A stretch of 64,000 bases of DNA from assembly GCF_900292035.1 (NCBI RefSeq), contig NZ_OMPO01000001.1, forward strand, positions 1,123,192 to 1,187,191. Direction: 5' to 3'. Positions 52,101 through 59,380 of this stretch are shown here, one piece after another; the stretch's first letter is position 1; the number at the start of each line of letters is the position of its first letter. A program made the position numbers and the translations under genes. Below the pieces are notes generated by a model, which was not told the DNA's origin, did no database searches, and saw only the letters and a list, made by a program, of their open reading frames with translations. This DNA comes from Blastococcus sp. Marseille-P5729 (GTDB taxonomy: Bacteria > Actinomycetota > Actinomycetes > Mycobacteriales > Antricoccaceae).

Positions 52101-52160
52101 TCAGCCCACCGACCGCGCCCGCTCGGTGATGCGGTCGCTATTGAGTTCGTGGGCAGGCAT
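52101..52160 (-). CDS. Possible leaderless 19-residue leader peptide before the GT4 gene
   Basis: MPAHELNSDRITERARSVG then TGA, with two bases between that stop and the GT4 ATG. The ATG at 52160 lies 6 nt after TAATCT, so the mRNA probably starts here without a leader. The frame differs from GT4, so ribosomes that finish it can restart at GT4 (coupling). No Shine-Dalgarno. Confidence 0.4.
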   Translation of the reverse strand: MPAHELNSDRITERARSVG

Positions 52161-52166
52161 GAGTAG

Positions 52167-52172
52167 AGATTA
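52167..52172 (-). promoter_or_regulatory. -10 box of the GT4 operon
   Basis: TAATCT on the minus strand, 6 nt before the ATG at 52160. No convincing -35 is seen. Confidence 0.4.
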
Positions 52173-52377
52173 CTCGCCAGTACCAGCCCGCGTTGGCCAC
52201 GGTGCGGTCCCTCCACCTCGACGCCCCGGGGAGTCGGGACCCGGGGCGGGTGCGAGACACTGGAACCAGATCGTCACAGAGCCGGTCCCAGCGCCGGCTC
52301 TGTGACTGCTGGGCACTGGCCCGAGAACGAGGCCCGCCACGGGTTCGATGCACGCGCAACGACACCTAGGAGTCTGG

Positions 52378-53334
52378 ATGCGACCGGCACCTCGGCAGCC
52401 CCCTTCCCTCATCATGTTCCTGACGATGGGTATCGCCCTCAGCGCCTGCTCTGGCGATGGCGACGACACGAACCGCCCGGACGACGGAAGCAACGGTGGT
52501 GCGCAGGCAGCCACGAGGCTCGACGAGGCACTCGGCCGGCTCAGCGCGTCCACCCTGGTCCGCGCCGCCACGACCAAGGCAACGAGCTTCGATGTCATCT
52601 TGTTCGGCGACAACGAGCGGATCGCCGAGCTGGCCGCCGACGACGAAAAGCAGTGGACGGGGATGCTGTCGTGGGGCGGGCCGGGTCCCGAGGCGCTCCC
52701 GACTGACATCAGCGGGCTCGGTCTCGACCTCGAGGCGGCGTCCTACTCGATCAACGTCGGTTTCGGCATGCCGGACGCGGTCATCCTGGTCAGCGGTGGC
52801 CAGAGCGAGGACGCCGTCCGTGATGGCGCAGCGGAACTCGGCTACGAGGGCGATCCGATCCTCGACGTCGCTGAAGCAACCGACCCGGTCAGCTGGGCGA
52901 CCCAGGTTCAGCCGCTCGGCGAGGATGTCGTCATCGGCGGCGAGGACGCGGACCTCGACGCCCTGGACCCCGACGGAGACACGCTGAAGGACGAGCAGAA
53001 GATCGCCGGCGTCGTGAGCTGTCTGGACGATCCGCTCGCTGCGTTGATCGCGCCCCAAGGCGAGGACGGCGAGGCGATCGGGGTCGGGCTGACCGTCGAC
53101 GGCGACGAGAAGCACGCGATCTACTGCCTACCCGGCGATGAGGCGCGAGCCGACGCGCTGGTCAAGGCGTTGAGCAACCCCTCGGGCCCGACGAGCCCGA
53201 ACGGACCCTCGTTGCAGGACATCCGGTCCGAGGTCAGCGACGGGATGATCCGCGCCACCGCGACGATCGACGACAAGTGGAACCCCAACGCCGCGTTCAG
53301 CCCGTACCTGCAGATGTGGTTGATAGACGTCTAG
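52378..53334 (+). CDS. Hypothetical lipoprotein
   Basis: 318 residues from the ATG at 52378, which has AGGAG 5 nt upstream. Signal peptide with lipobox ALSACSG (Cys near residue 25), then an acidic DDTNRPDDG linker. The mature domain has repeated motifs (VSWATQVQPLGEDVVIGGEDADLDALDPDGDTLKDEQ in part) and two further cysteines (VVSCLDDP, IYCLPGDE). No family recognised. It converges with the SGNH hydrolase gene with a 4-nt overlap of 3' ends. Confidence 0.8.
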   Translation: MRPAPRQPPSLIMFLTMGIALSACSGDGDDTNRPDDGSNGGAQAATRLDEALGRLSASTLVRAATTKATSFDVILFGDNERIAELAADDEKQWTGMLSWGGPGPEALPTDISGLGLDLEAASYSINVGFGMPDAVILVSGGQSEDAVRDGAAELGYEGDPILDVAEATDPVSWATQVQPLGEDVVIGGEDADLDALDPDGDTLKDEQKIAGVVSCLDDPLAALIAPQGEDGEAIGVGLTVDGDEKHAIYCLPGDEARADALVKALSNPSGPTSPNGPSLQDIRSEVSDGMIRATATIDDKWNPNAAFSPYLQMWLIDV

Positions 53335-54032
53335 GACGGCGCCTCCGGCTCGAGCACCTCGACGTAGAACGGCGTCCGCAGCTCGGCATATCCGGACTCC
53401 GAGTGGTGCACCGAGTCGGCCCAGTACGAGTCCCACTTCGGATCGTCACGGTGCTCGTCGAGATAGGCCCCGTAGTCGGCGACCTCGACATTCGGGTACT
53501 CGGTCGCGATGTCCTGGACGGTATCGAGGAACTCCTGCTGGCTCTCCTGGTCGGCCTGCCGGTAACCCGTGGTGACCCAGTAGATCGTGTAATTGCCCGC
53601 GGCGCCTGAGTTGACCTCATTGATCACGGCGCGGACGTCGTGCTGCCAGGACGAGGCGCCGTCTGCGGCGTTGTTCGTCCCGAGCGCGATCAGCCACACC
53701 CGCGGATCGAACCCGTCCGTCCGCCAGCTCTCGATGACGCCGGTCGTCGCGCCGGCGCCGGAGCCGTTGATGGGTCGGCCCCAGACCCCGTCGAGGCGAA
53801 TGTCGTCGGCGTCCCATCCCAGGTCCTGCAGCGCGGGATCGAGCTGGCCGTAGTCGATCATCTCTGCGGTCAGCGAGTCACCGATGACCCCGACCTGGTC
53901 GTGGTTCCCGGGGTCCTCGTCCGGGTTCGCCGGCGACGGCGCCGACGCGGGAGGCGGGTCGCCTGAGGGCTCGTCCGAGCACGCGGCCAACGTCAGGACC
54001 AGGGCCAGAAGCAGTACGAGTCGGCGGGTCAT
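53331..54032 (-). CDS. SGNH/GDSL-family hydrolase lipoprotein
   Basis: 233 residues from the ATG at 54032 with AAGGA about 9 nt upstream. Signal peptide and lipobox (TLAACSDEP). SGNH blocks: VIGDSLTAEM (Ser nucleophile ~48), a block II Gly in DGVWGRPIN, LALGTNNAAD (Asn), and ADSVHHSESGY (Asp-x-x-His). It probably acts on extracellular esters such as acetylated glycans or lipids. Confidence 0.88.
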   Translation of the reverse strand: MTRRLVLLLALVLTLAACSDEPSGDPPPASAPSPANPDEDPGNHDQVGVIGDSLTAEMIDYGQLDPALQDLGWDADDIRLDGVWGRPINGSGAGATTGVIESWRTDGFDPRVWLIALGTNNAADGASSWQHDVRAVINEVNSGAAGNYTIYWVTTGYRQADQESQQEFLDTVQDIATEYPNVEVADYGAYLDEHRDDPKWDSYWADSVHHSESGYAELRTPFYVEVLEPEAPS

Positions 54033-54150
54033 GAGTCCATCCTTACCCGCGATCACTCCAACACCGGTAACGAACGACCGTCCATTAGCATCGGGTGGCT
54101 GAGGATGAACCCGGTGTCATCCAGCCAACCCGACCGTTGCGAGGACCCGT

Positions 54151-55932
54151 ATGAGCAAGATCCTGTCCGCCCGCGATCTCGGATTCCTGCTGTACGAGTG
54201 GCTGGACGTCGAATCGCTGACCGAGCGCGAGCGGTTCAAGGAGCACTCCCGCGAGACCTTCGACTCCTTCCTGCAGGTCTCCGAGCAGCTCGCCACCCGG
54301 AAGTTCGCGCCGCACAACGCCGCCAACGATCAGAACGAGCCGCAGTTCGACGGCGAGAAGGTCACCCTGATCCCCGAGGTCAAGGAGGCCCTCGACGCGT
54401 TCGCCGAGACCGGCATGGTCGTCGCGACCATGGACGAGGAGGCCGGCGGCATGCAGCTGCCCAGCTGCGTGCAGCGCGCCTGCTTCATGTGGTTCCAGGC
54501 CGCGAACATCGGGACGGCGTCCTACCCGCTGCTGACCACCGCCGCCGCGAACCTGCTGGACGCCCACGCGTCCGAGGAACTGCGCGAGACCTTCCTGCCA
54601 CCGATCGCCGAGGGCCGCTACTCCGGGATCATGTGCCTGTCCGAGCCGGACGTCGGATCGTCGCTGGGCGATGTCACCACCCGCGGCGTCCGCCAGGACG
54701 ATGGCAGCTACCGCGTCTTCGGCACCAAGATGTGGATCTCCGGCGGTGAGCACGACCTCAACGAGAACATCGTCGCGCTGGTCCTCGCCCGTTACGAAGG
54801 CGGTCCGCAAGGTGTCCGGGGGCTATCGCTCTACCTGGTTCCCAAGTATCTGGTCAATCCAGACGGTTCGCTCGGGGAACGCAATGCCATCACTCTGGTC
54901 GGCGTGAACCACAAGATGGGCTGGCGCGGCACGGTGAACACCGTGCTGCAGTTCGGCGACGACAAGCGACAACCCGGTGGCCGGCCGGGCGCGGTCGGCT
55001 ACCTCGTCGGCGAGGAGGGCGGCGGCCTCGCCGCGATGTTCCACATGATGAACGACGCCCGAATCGGCGTCGGTGCCGGTGCGGCGGCGCTCGGCTACAC
55101 CGCCTACCTCCACGCGCTCGAGTACGCCCGCGAGCGCACCCAGGGACGCAGCCGCAACAGCAAGCCCAATGACCCGATGGTCCCGATCATCGAGCACGCC
55201 GACGTACGCCGGATGCTGCTGGCCTCCAAGTCGTACGTCGAGGGCGCGGTTGCGCTGGTGCTGTACGCCGCCCGCGTGCTCGACGACGAGGCGACCGCCG
55301 CGACTCCCGAGGAACGCGCCCAGGCCACCCTGCTGCTGGACGTCCTTACCCCGATGGTGAAGCACTGGCCGTCGCAGTACGGCATGGTCGCCAACGACCA
55401 CGCGATCCAGGTGCACGGCGGTTACGGCTACACGCGCGAGTTCCCGGTCGAGCAGTTCTTCCGTGATCAGCGGCTCAACCCGATCCATGAGGGCACCACC
55501 GGCATCCAGGGCCGCGATCTGCTCGGCCGCAAGGTCGCCATGCAGGACGGCGCCGGCCTGACGCTGCTGCTGTCGAAGATCCGAGACACAACCTCCCGCG
55601 CCGCCGGCTCGCACCCCCAGTGGGCATCCTCCCTCGATGCGTTGTGCGAGCGATTCGAGACCGTCACCCGCGAGCTGCACGGGGTGGGGGATCCGGACGT
55701 CACCCAGGCCAACTCCACGGTCTATCTCGAGGCACTCGGACACACCGTCGTTGCCTGGCTCTGGCTCGACATGGCGCTGGCCACGGAAGGCAAGGACGGC
55801 GACTTCTACGAGGGCAAGCGACTCGCCGCGCAGTACTTCTTCGCGTACGAGCTGCCGAAGGTCCCGCCGATGCTGGACCTGCTCGCGACGAAGTCGCGGA
55901 TGCTGGTCGATCTCGACGACCGCGTCCTCTGA
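54151..55932 (+). CDS. Acyl-CoA dehydrogenase
   Basis: 593 residues, in the long-chain (FadE5-like) subfamily with extra C-terminal domain. Flavin/substrate motifs: MCLSEPDVGSSLGDVTTRG, KMWISGGEHD, VGVNHKMGWRGTVNTVLQFGDD, and the catalytic Glu in NPIHEGTTGIQGRDLL. The C-terminal ~150 residues carry additional helical sequence ending in VPPMLDLLATKSRMLVDLDDRVL (in part). It introduces the alpha,beta double bond in beta-oxidation. GAGGA lies 7 nt before the ATG. Followed by repeats and the HAD gene. Confidence 0.93.
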   Translation: MSKILSARDLGFLLYEWLDVESLTERERFKEHSRETFDSFLQVSEQLATRKFAPHNAANDQNEPQFDGEKVTLIPEVKEALDAFAETGMVVATMDEEAGGMQLPSCVQRACFMWFQAANIGTASYPLLTTAAANLLDAHASEELRETFLPPIAEGRYSGIMCLSEPDVGSSLGDVTTRGVRQDDGSYRVFGTKMWISGGEHDLNENIVALVLARYEGGPQGVRGLSLYLVPKYLVNPDGSLGERNAITLVGVNHKMGWRGTVNTVLQFGDDKRQPGGRPGAVGYLVGEEGGGLAAMFHMMNDARIGVGAGAAALGYTAYLHALEYARERTQGRSRNSKPNDPMVPIIEHADVRRMLLASKSYVEGAVALVLYAARVLDDEATAATPEERAQATLLLDVLTPMVKHWPSQYGMVANDHAIQVHGGYGYTREFPVEQFFRDQRLNPIHEGTTGIQGRDLLGRKVAMQDGAGLTLLLSKIRDTTSRAAGSHPQWASSLDALCERFETVTRELHGVGDPDVTQANSTVYLEALGHTVVAWLWLDMALATEGKDGDFYEGKRLAAQYFFAYELPKVPPMLDLLATKSRMLVDLDDRVL

Positions 55933-55937
55933 CCGAC

Positions 55938-56023
55938 CGGACCACCACATCGTCCGACCGGCCCGGCCACCACATCGTCCGACCGGCCCGGCCATCACAT
56001 CGTCCGACCGGCCCGCCCACCAC
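55938..56023. repeat. 25-bp minisatellite after the acyl-CoA dehydrogenase
   Basis: Three copies of a 25-bp unit (CACATCGTCCGACCGG...) start at 55946, 55971 and 55996, directly after the stop codon. A partial fourth copy follows. Same genomic context as the repeats at 6.7 and 41.4 kb. Confidence 0.8.
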
Positions 56024-56046
56024 GCGCAGCCCAGTTACCGGCGGGT

Positions 56047-56090
56047 AGTTGTCCCCGATTGCGGCGTTCTTGCCGCAATCGGGGACAACT
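56047..56090. terminator. Perfect 19-bp hairpin (GTTGTCCCC family)
   Basis: AGTTGTCCCCGATTGCGGC pairs exactly with 56072-56090; loop of six (GTTCTT). It lies between two same-strand genes. The GGTAGTTGTCCCC...GGGGACA frame is shared with the hairpins at 32591 and 34294. Confidence 0.7.
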
Positions 56091-56240
56091 TGTTCAGACC
56101 TGCGGAAGAAGACACCGGTCAGGCCGATGCTCCATCTCCCGGACGGCGGGCGCGGCGAGAGCCGGTCCGCCGTTCGCGATCACTCCCGTGGACGGTGTTG
56201 AATGAGACGCGAGCTCAACGTCGTCCGAAGGAGAGCAGCC

Positions 56241-57539
56241 ATGAACGCCCAGTCCCCCAGCGATTACCTGCGCGATGCCGAGCTGCTCGCCGTCCAGGTC
56301 GACGACCTTCCCGCGGACACCCCGACGCGCCCCGTCGAGCAGGTCGCCGTGATCGGGGCCGGGACCATGGGCGGCGGGATCGCGATGGTGTTCAGCAATG
56401 CCGGCATTCCCGTCGTCCTGATCGAGCAGGCCCAGGAGGGCCTGGATCGCGGACTGGGCACCATTCAGGCCAACTACGACCGGACCGCCTCCAAGGGCAA
56501 GATCTCCCAGCAGGACGTCGACGACCGCATGGGCCGCATCACCCCGACGCTGAGCCTCGACGACGCGGCGGACGCCGACCTCGTCATCGAGGCCGTCTTC
56601 GAGGACATGGACGTGAAGAAGGGCCTCTTCACCCGGCTGGACGCGATCGTCAAGCCCGGCGCGATCCTGGCGACCAACACCTCGCGCCTCGACATCGACG
56701 AGATCGCCGCCGTCACCTCACGGCCGCAGGACGTCATCGGTCTGCACTTCTTCAGCCCCGCCAACGTGATGCGGTTGCTCGAGGTAGTCCGCGGCGCACA
56801 GACGGCACCGGACGTGATCCAGACGAGCATGCAGCTCGCGCAGCGGATCGGCAAGAAGCCCGTCCTGGCACGGATCTGCGACGGGTTCATCGGCAACCGG
56901 ATGCTGACGCCATACCGGCGCGAGGCCGAGTTCGTCGTCGAGGAAGGCGCATCGCCGAAGCAGGTCGACGACACGCTCAAGGATTTCGGGATGGCGATGG
57001 GCCCGTTCGCGATGGGCGATCTCGCGGGCCTCGACGTCAGCTGGGCCGGTCGCAAGCGGCAGGCCGCGACCCGCCCGAAGCACCTTCGCTACTCGACCGT
57101 CGCCGACCAGCTGTGCGAAGCGGGGCGGTTCGGGCAGAAGACCGGCGCTGGGTGGTACCGCTACGAGAAGGGCGACCGCACCCCGCACCCCGACCCGCAG
57201 GTCGACGAGATCATCGAGAAGGCCGCCGCGGACGCCGGGATCGAGCGCCAGCAGATCAGCGAGAACGAGATCATCGACCGCACGATGCTCGCGCTCGTCA
57301 ACGAGGGCGCCCAGCTGCTCGACGAGGGCATCGCCCAGCGTGCCTCGGACATCGACGTGGTCTACGTCAACGGTTACGGCTACCCCGCGGAACGAGGCGG
57401 CCCGATGCGCTGGGCAGAGGACCGCGGCCTCCCTGCCGTGCTCGCCAAGCTCGAGGAGTACCACGCGAAGCACGGCGACTACTGGAAGCCCGCCGAGCTC
57501 ATCCGGCGACGCGTAGCCGAAGGCGCGGGCCGCTTCTAG
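56241..57539 (+). CDS. 3-hydroxyacyl-CoA dehydrogenase
   Basis: 432 residues from the ATG at 56241, with GGAGAGC upstream. NAD motif VIGAGTMGGGIAMVFSNAG (~36-54); VIEAVFEDMDVKKGLF; LATNTSRLDIDEIAAVT; the His-Glu catalytic pair in GLHFFSPANVMRLLEVV; FIGNRMLTPYRREAEFVVEEG. C-terminal second domain (~300-430) is present, so it is the dehydrogenase part of a FadB-like enzyme without the hydratase. It follows the ACAD, so both probably function in beta-oxidation. Confidence 0.93.
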   Translation: MNAQSPSDYLRDAELLAVQVDDLPADTPTRPVEQVAVIGAGTMGGGIAMVFSNAGIPVVLIEQAQEGLDRGLGTIQANYDRTASKGKISQQDVDDRMGRITPTLSLDDAADADLVIEAVFEDMDVKKGLFTRLDAIVKPGAILATNTSRLDIDEIAAVTSRPQDVIGLHFFSPANVMRLLEVVRGAQTAPDVIQTSMQLAQRIGKKPVLARICDGFIGNRMLTPYRREAEFVVEEGASPKQVDDTLKDFGMAMGPFAMGDLAGLDVSWAGRKRQAATRPKHLRYSTVADQLCEAGRFGQKTGAGWYRYEKGDRTPHPDPQVDEIIEKAAADAGIERQQISENEIIDRTMLALVNEGAQLLDEGIAQRASDIDVVYVNGYGYPAERGGPMRWAEDRGLPAVLAKLEEYHAKHGDYWKPAELIRRRVAEGAGRF

Positions 57540-57565
57540 CGCATCTCTTGACGCCGCGCCTGGGG

Positions 57566-57592
57566 CTGTCCACAGGACGCGGGTTTTCCACA
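57566..57592. promoter_or_regulatory. Two DnaA-box-like sites (8/9)
   Basis: CTGTCCACA (57566-57574) and TTTTCCACA (57584-57592), each one mismatch from TTGTCCACA, in the gap before the surface protein gene. Too few to call an origin. Confidence 0.25.
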
Positions 57593-57680
57593 ACAGCTGG
57601 GATCGACGCTTACCATCGATCCGCCTGAACCTTAGCGTGCGGGGCGACGAACGCTCACTTCCATGCTAGGGGTCACGCTC

Positions 57681-59267
57681 ATGAAATCCCGTCTCACGGC
57701 CGCGCTGGCAGCGGCCGCCGTACTGCTGATCACCCCGTCGCCGGGGATCGCCGAGGAACCGGCCAGCCATGCCGGCGACCATGCCGACTCCGGGGTTCCG
57801 ATCAGGGTGGCCGGTCACGGCCAGCTCGGCACCTACACCTACGACATCGTCACGCCTGGCCAGCCCGTCACTACGGCGTACTGCATCGACCTGACCACGA
57901 AGTACCGTAAGGGCGCACCGCTCCGTGAGTCGTCCTGGAGCCAGGCGCCGGCGATCGCGCCGTTCGCGCCGAAGGTCAGCTGGGTGCTGCACCACAGCTA
58001 TCCCTACCTGCCGCTGGACCAGATCGCTCCCGGGATCAGCTTCGATCAGGGCCTGTCGACGCGGGAGGCCGTGGCCGCTACCCAGGCGGCGATCTGGCAC
58101 TACAGCAACGGCATCTCGCTGAAGGCAACCGACGTGGTCGGGTCCGCGGGCGAGAAGCAGGACGTCGTCGCCCTCTACTCGCACCTGACCGGACCCGACA
58201 ATGTCGGCACGAGCGAGGTGCCCGATGCGAAGGTCGAACTGGCCGGCGTCCCCGACGATGCCGTGGCCGGTCAGCGGATCGGCCCGATCATGATCACCAC
58301 CGCCACCCCGACCACGCTGAGCGTCGAAGGTCCTCAGGGCGTGCGGATCCTCGACGCCGCGGGCAAACCGGTCGACTCGATCGATACCGCCACCGAGGTC
58401 TTCCTCGACGTCCCCGTCGACCTCCCGCCTGGGACCGCAACGATCACGGCAGTCGCTGAAGGCACCATCCCCACCGGCCGGATCTTCACTCCGGCGCGCA
58501 CGGACGCCGAGTCGGTGACGCAGACGCTCGTGCTCGCCACCGTCCAGCCCACCGCCGTCACGGCCGAGAAGGTCATCTCCTGGCGGGCCGCTCCGCGGCT
58601 GCACACCGTCGCCGTGGACTCGGCGGACGGCGACAAGCTCGTGCTCCCAGGAGGCACGGTCACCGACACCGTCGCGTACGAGGGCTTCACGACCGGTGAG
58701 ACTTACACCGTCACCGGCGAGCTGATCGACGTCGCTACCGGCGCCCGGGTGGGTGAGCCGGTCGAGGTCGCATTCATGGCGGAGCAGACGGACGGGACCT
58801 TCGAGGGGCCGCTCGTCCTCCCGTCAGGCATTCCGCCAGGCACGACGCTGGTGGTTTTCGAGCGGGCCTTCGACGCGAACGGCGATCTTGTCGCCGAGCA
58901 CGCCGACGTCACCTCCGCGCCGCAGACCGTGACCGTGCAGCAGCCGCCCGCGCCACCAGCGACGAGTACCCCGCCCGCGCCGTCCACCACGTCGCCGCGG
59001 CAACGTGCACCCCGTCGACGACCGGCACCCTCCCCGCCGACGAGCGCCGTCCCTGCCCTCCGAGCACGCCGCACTGCAGCCGGCACACCGGCTCCGTCGC
59101 CGGCGCCCACGTCGATGCCGGCGCCGACCAGCGCCGCCGCACCGTCGCCCGTCGCGTCGGAGCAGCTCGCTGACACCGGTGCCGACAGCACCCGATGGGC
59201 GCTGATCGGCGGCTCGCTGCTGCTGCTCGGCGTCGGCACGACCCTGCTGGGCAGGCGCGCCCGGTGA
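57681..59267 (+). CDS. Cys-Gln thioester/VaFE surface protein with LPxTG-like anchor
   Basis: 528 residues. Signal peptide (residues 1-30), then a thioester-type domain with TTAYCIDLTTKYR (Cys) and EAVAATQAAIWHYSNG (Gln) whose side chains can form an internal ester that covalently binds host or surface molecules. A VaFE-type Ig-like domain follows (LPGGTVTDTVAYEGF, TVTGELIDVATGARVGEPVE), then a Pro/Ser/Arg-rich stalk (~430-500) and the LADTGADSTRW sorting signal with a C-terminal helix and RRAR. The ATG at 57681 has a modest AGGGG. Likely covalently attached to the cell wall by sortase. Confidence 0.85.
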   Translation: MKSRLTAALAAAAVLLITPSPGIAEEPASHAGDHADSGVPIRVAGHGQLGTYTYDIVTPGQPVTTAYCIDLTTKYRKGAPLRESSWSQAPAIAPFAPKVSWVLHHSYPYLPLDQIAPGISFDQGLSTREAVAATQAAIWHYSNGISLKATDVVGSAGEKQDVVALYSHLTGPDNVGTSEVPDAKVELAGVPDDAVAGQRIGPIMITTATPTTLSVEGPQGVRILDAAGKPVDSIDTATEVFLDVPVDLPPGTATITAVAEGTIPTGRIFTPARTDAESVTQTLVLATVQPTAVTAEKVISWRAAPRLHTVAVDSADGDKLVLPGGTVTDTVAYEGFTTGETYTVTGELIDVATGARVGEPVEVAFMAEQTDGTFEGPLVLPSGIPPGTTLVVFERAFDANGDLVAEHADVTSAPQTVTVQQPPAPPATSTPPAPSTTSPRQRAPRRRPAPSPPTSAVPALRARRTAAGTPAPSPAPTSMPAPTSAAAPSPVASEQLADTGADSTRWALIGGSLLLLGVGTTLLGRRAR

Positions 59268-59279
59268 TCCCACGAGCGG

Positions 59280-59322
59280 CGTACCTCGCGGCGAGGACAG
59301 CAGTCTCACGTCTCGAGGTACG
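59280..59322 (+). terminator. Candidate terminator after the surface protein
   Basis: CGTACCTCG (59280-59288) pairs with CGAGGTACG (59314-59322), 25-nt loop. Twelve nt after the stop at 59267. No T-run. Confidence 0.35.
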
Positions 59323-59380
59323 TCGCGGCCGGGCGCGCCGAGGGTTGCGGAGCGGTCCGGCCCGCCGCAGAATCAACGCC

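Larger units (their letters stand above)
55933..56240. other. 308-bp gap with repeats and a hairpin only
   Basis: Holds the 25-bp minisatellite, the 19-bp hairpin and about 120 bp without a recognisable element, then the HAD gene's ribosome site at ~56225. Confidence 0.7.

Noticed and set aside
57566-57592. Replication origin suggested by DnaA-box-like sites
   Set aside because: Only two imperfect boxes, with no dnaA/dnaN genes and no AT-rich unwinding region nearby.
55637-57628. 663-residue frame across the ACAD end, minisatellite and HAD gene
   Set aside because: Arg/Pro-rich shadow that spans a tandem repeat and a perfect hairpin.
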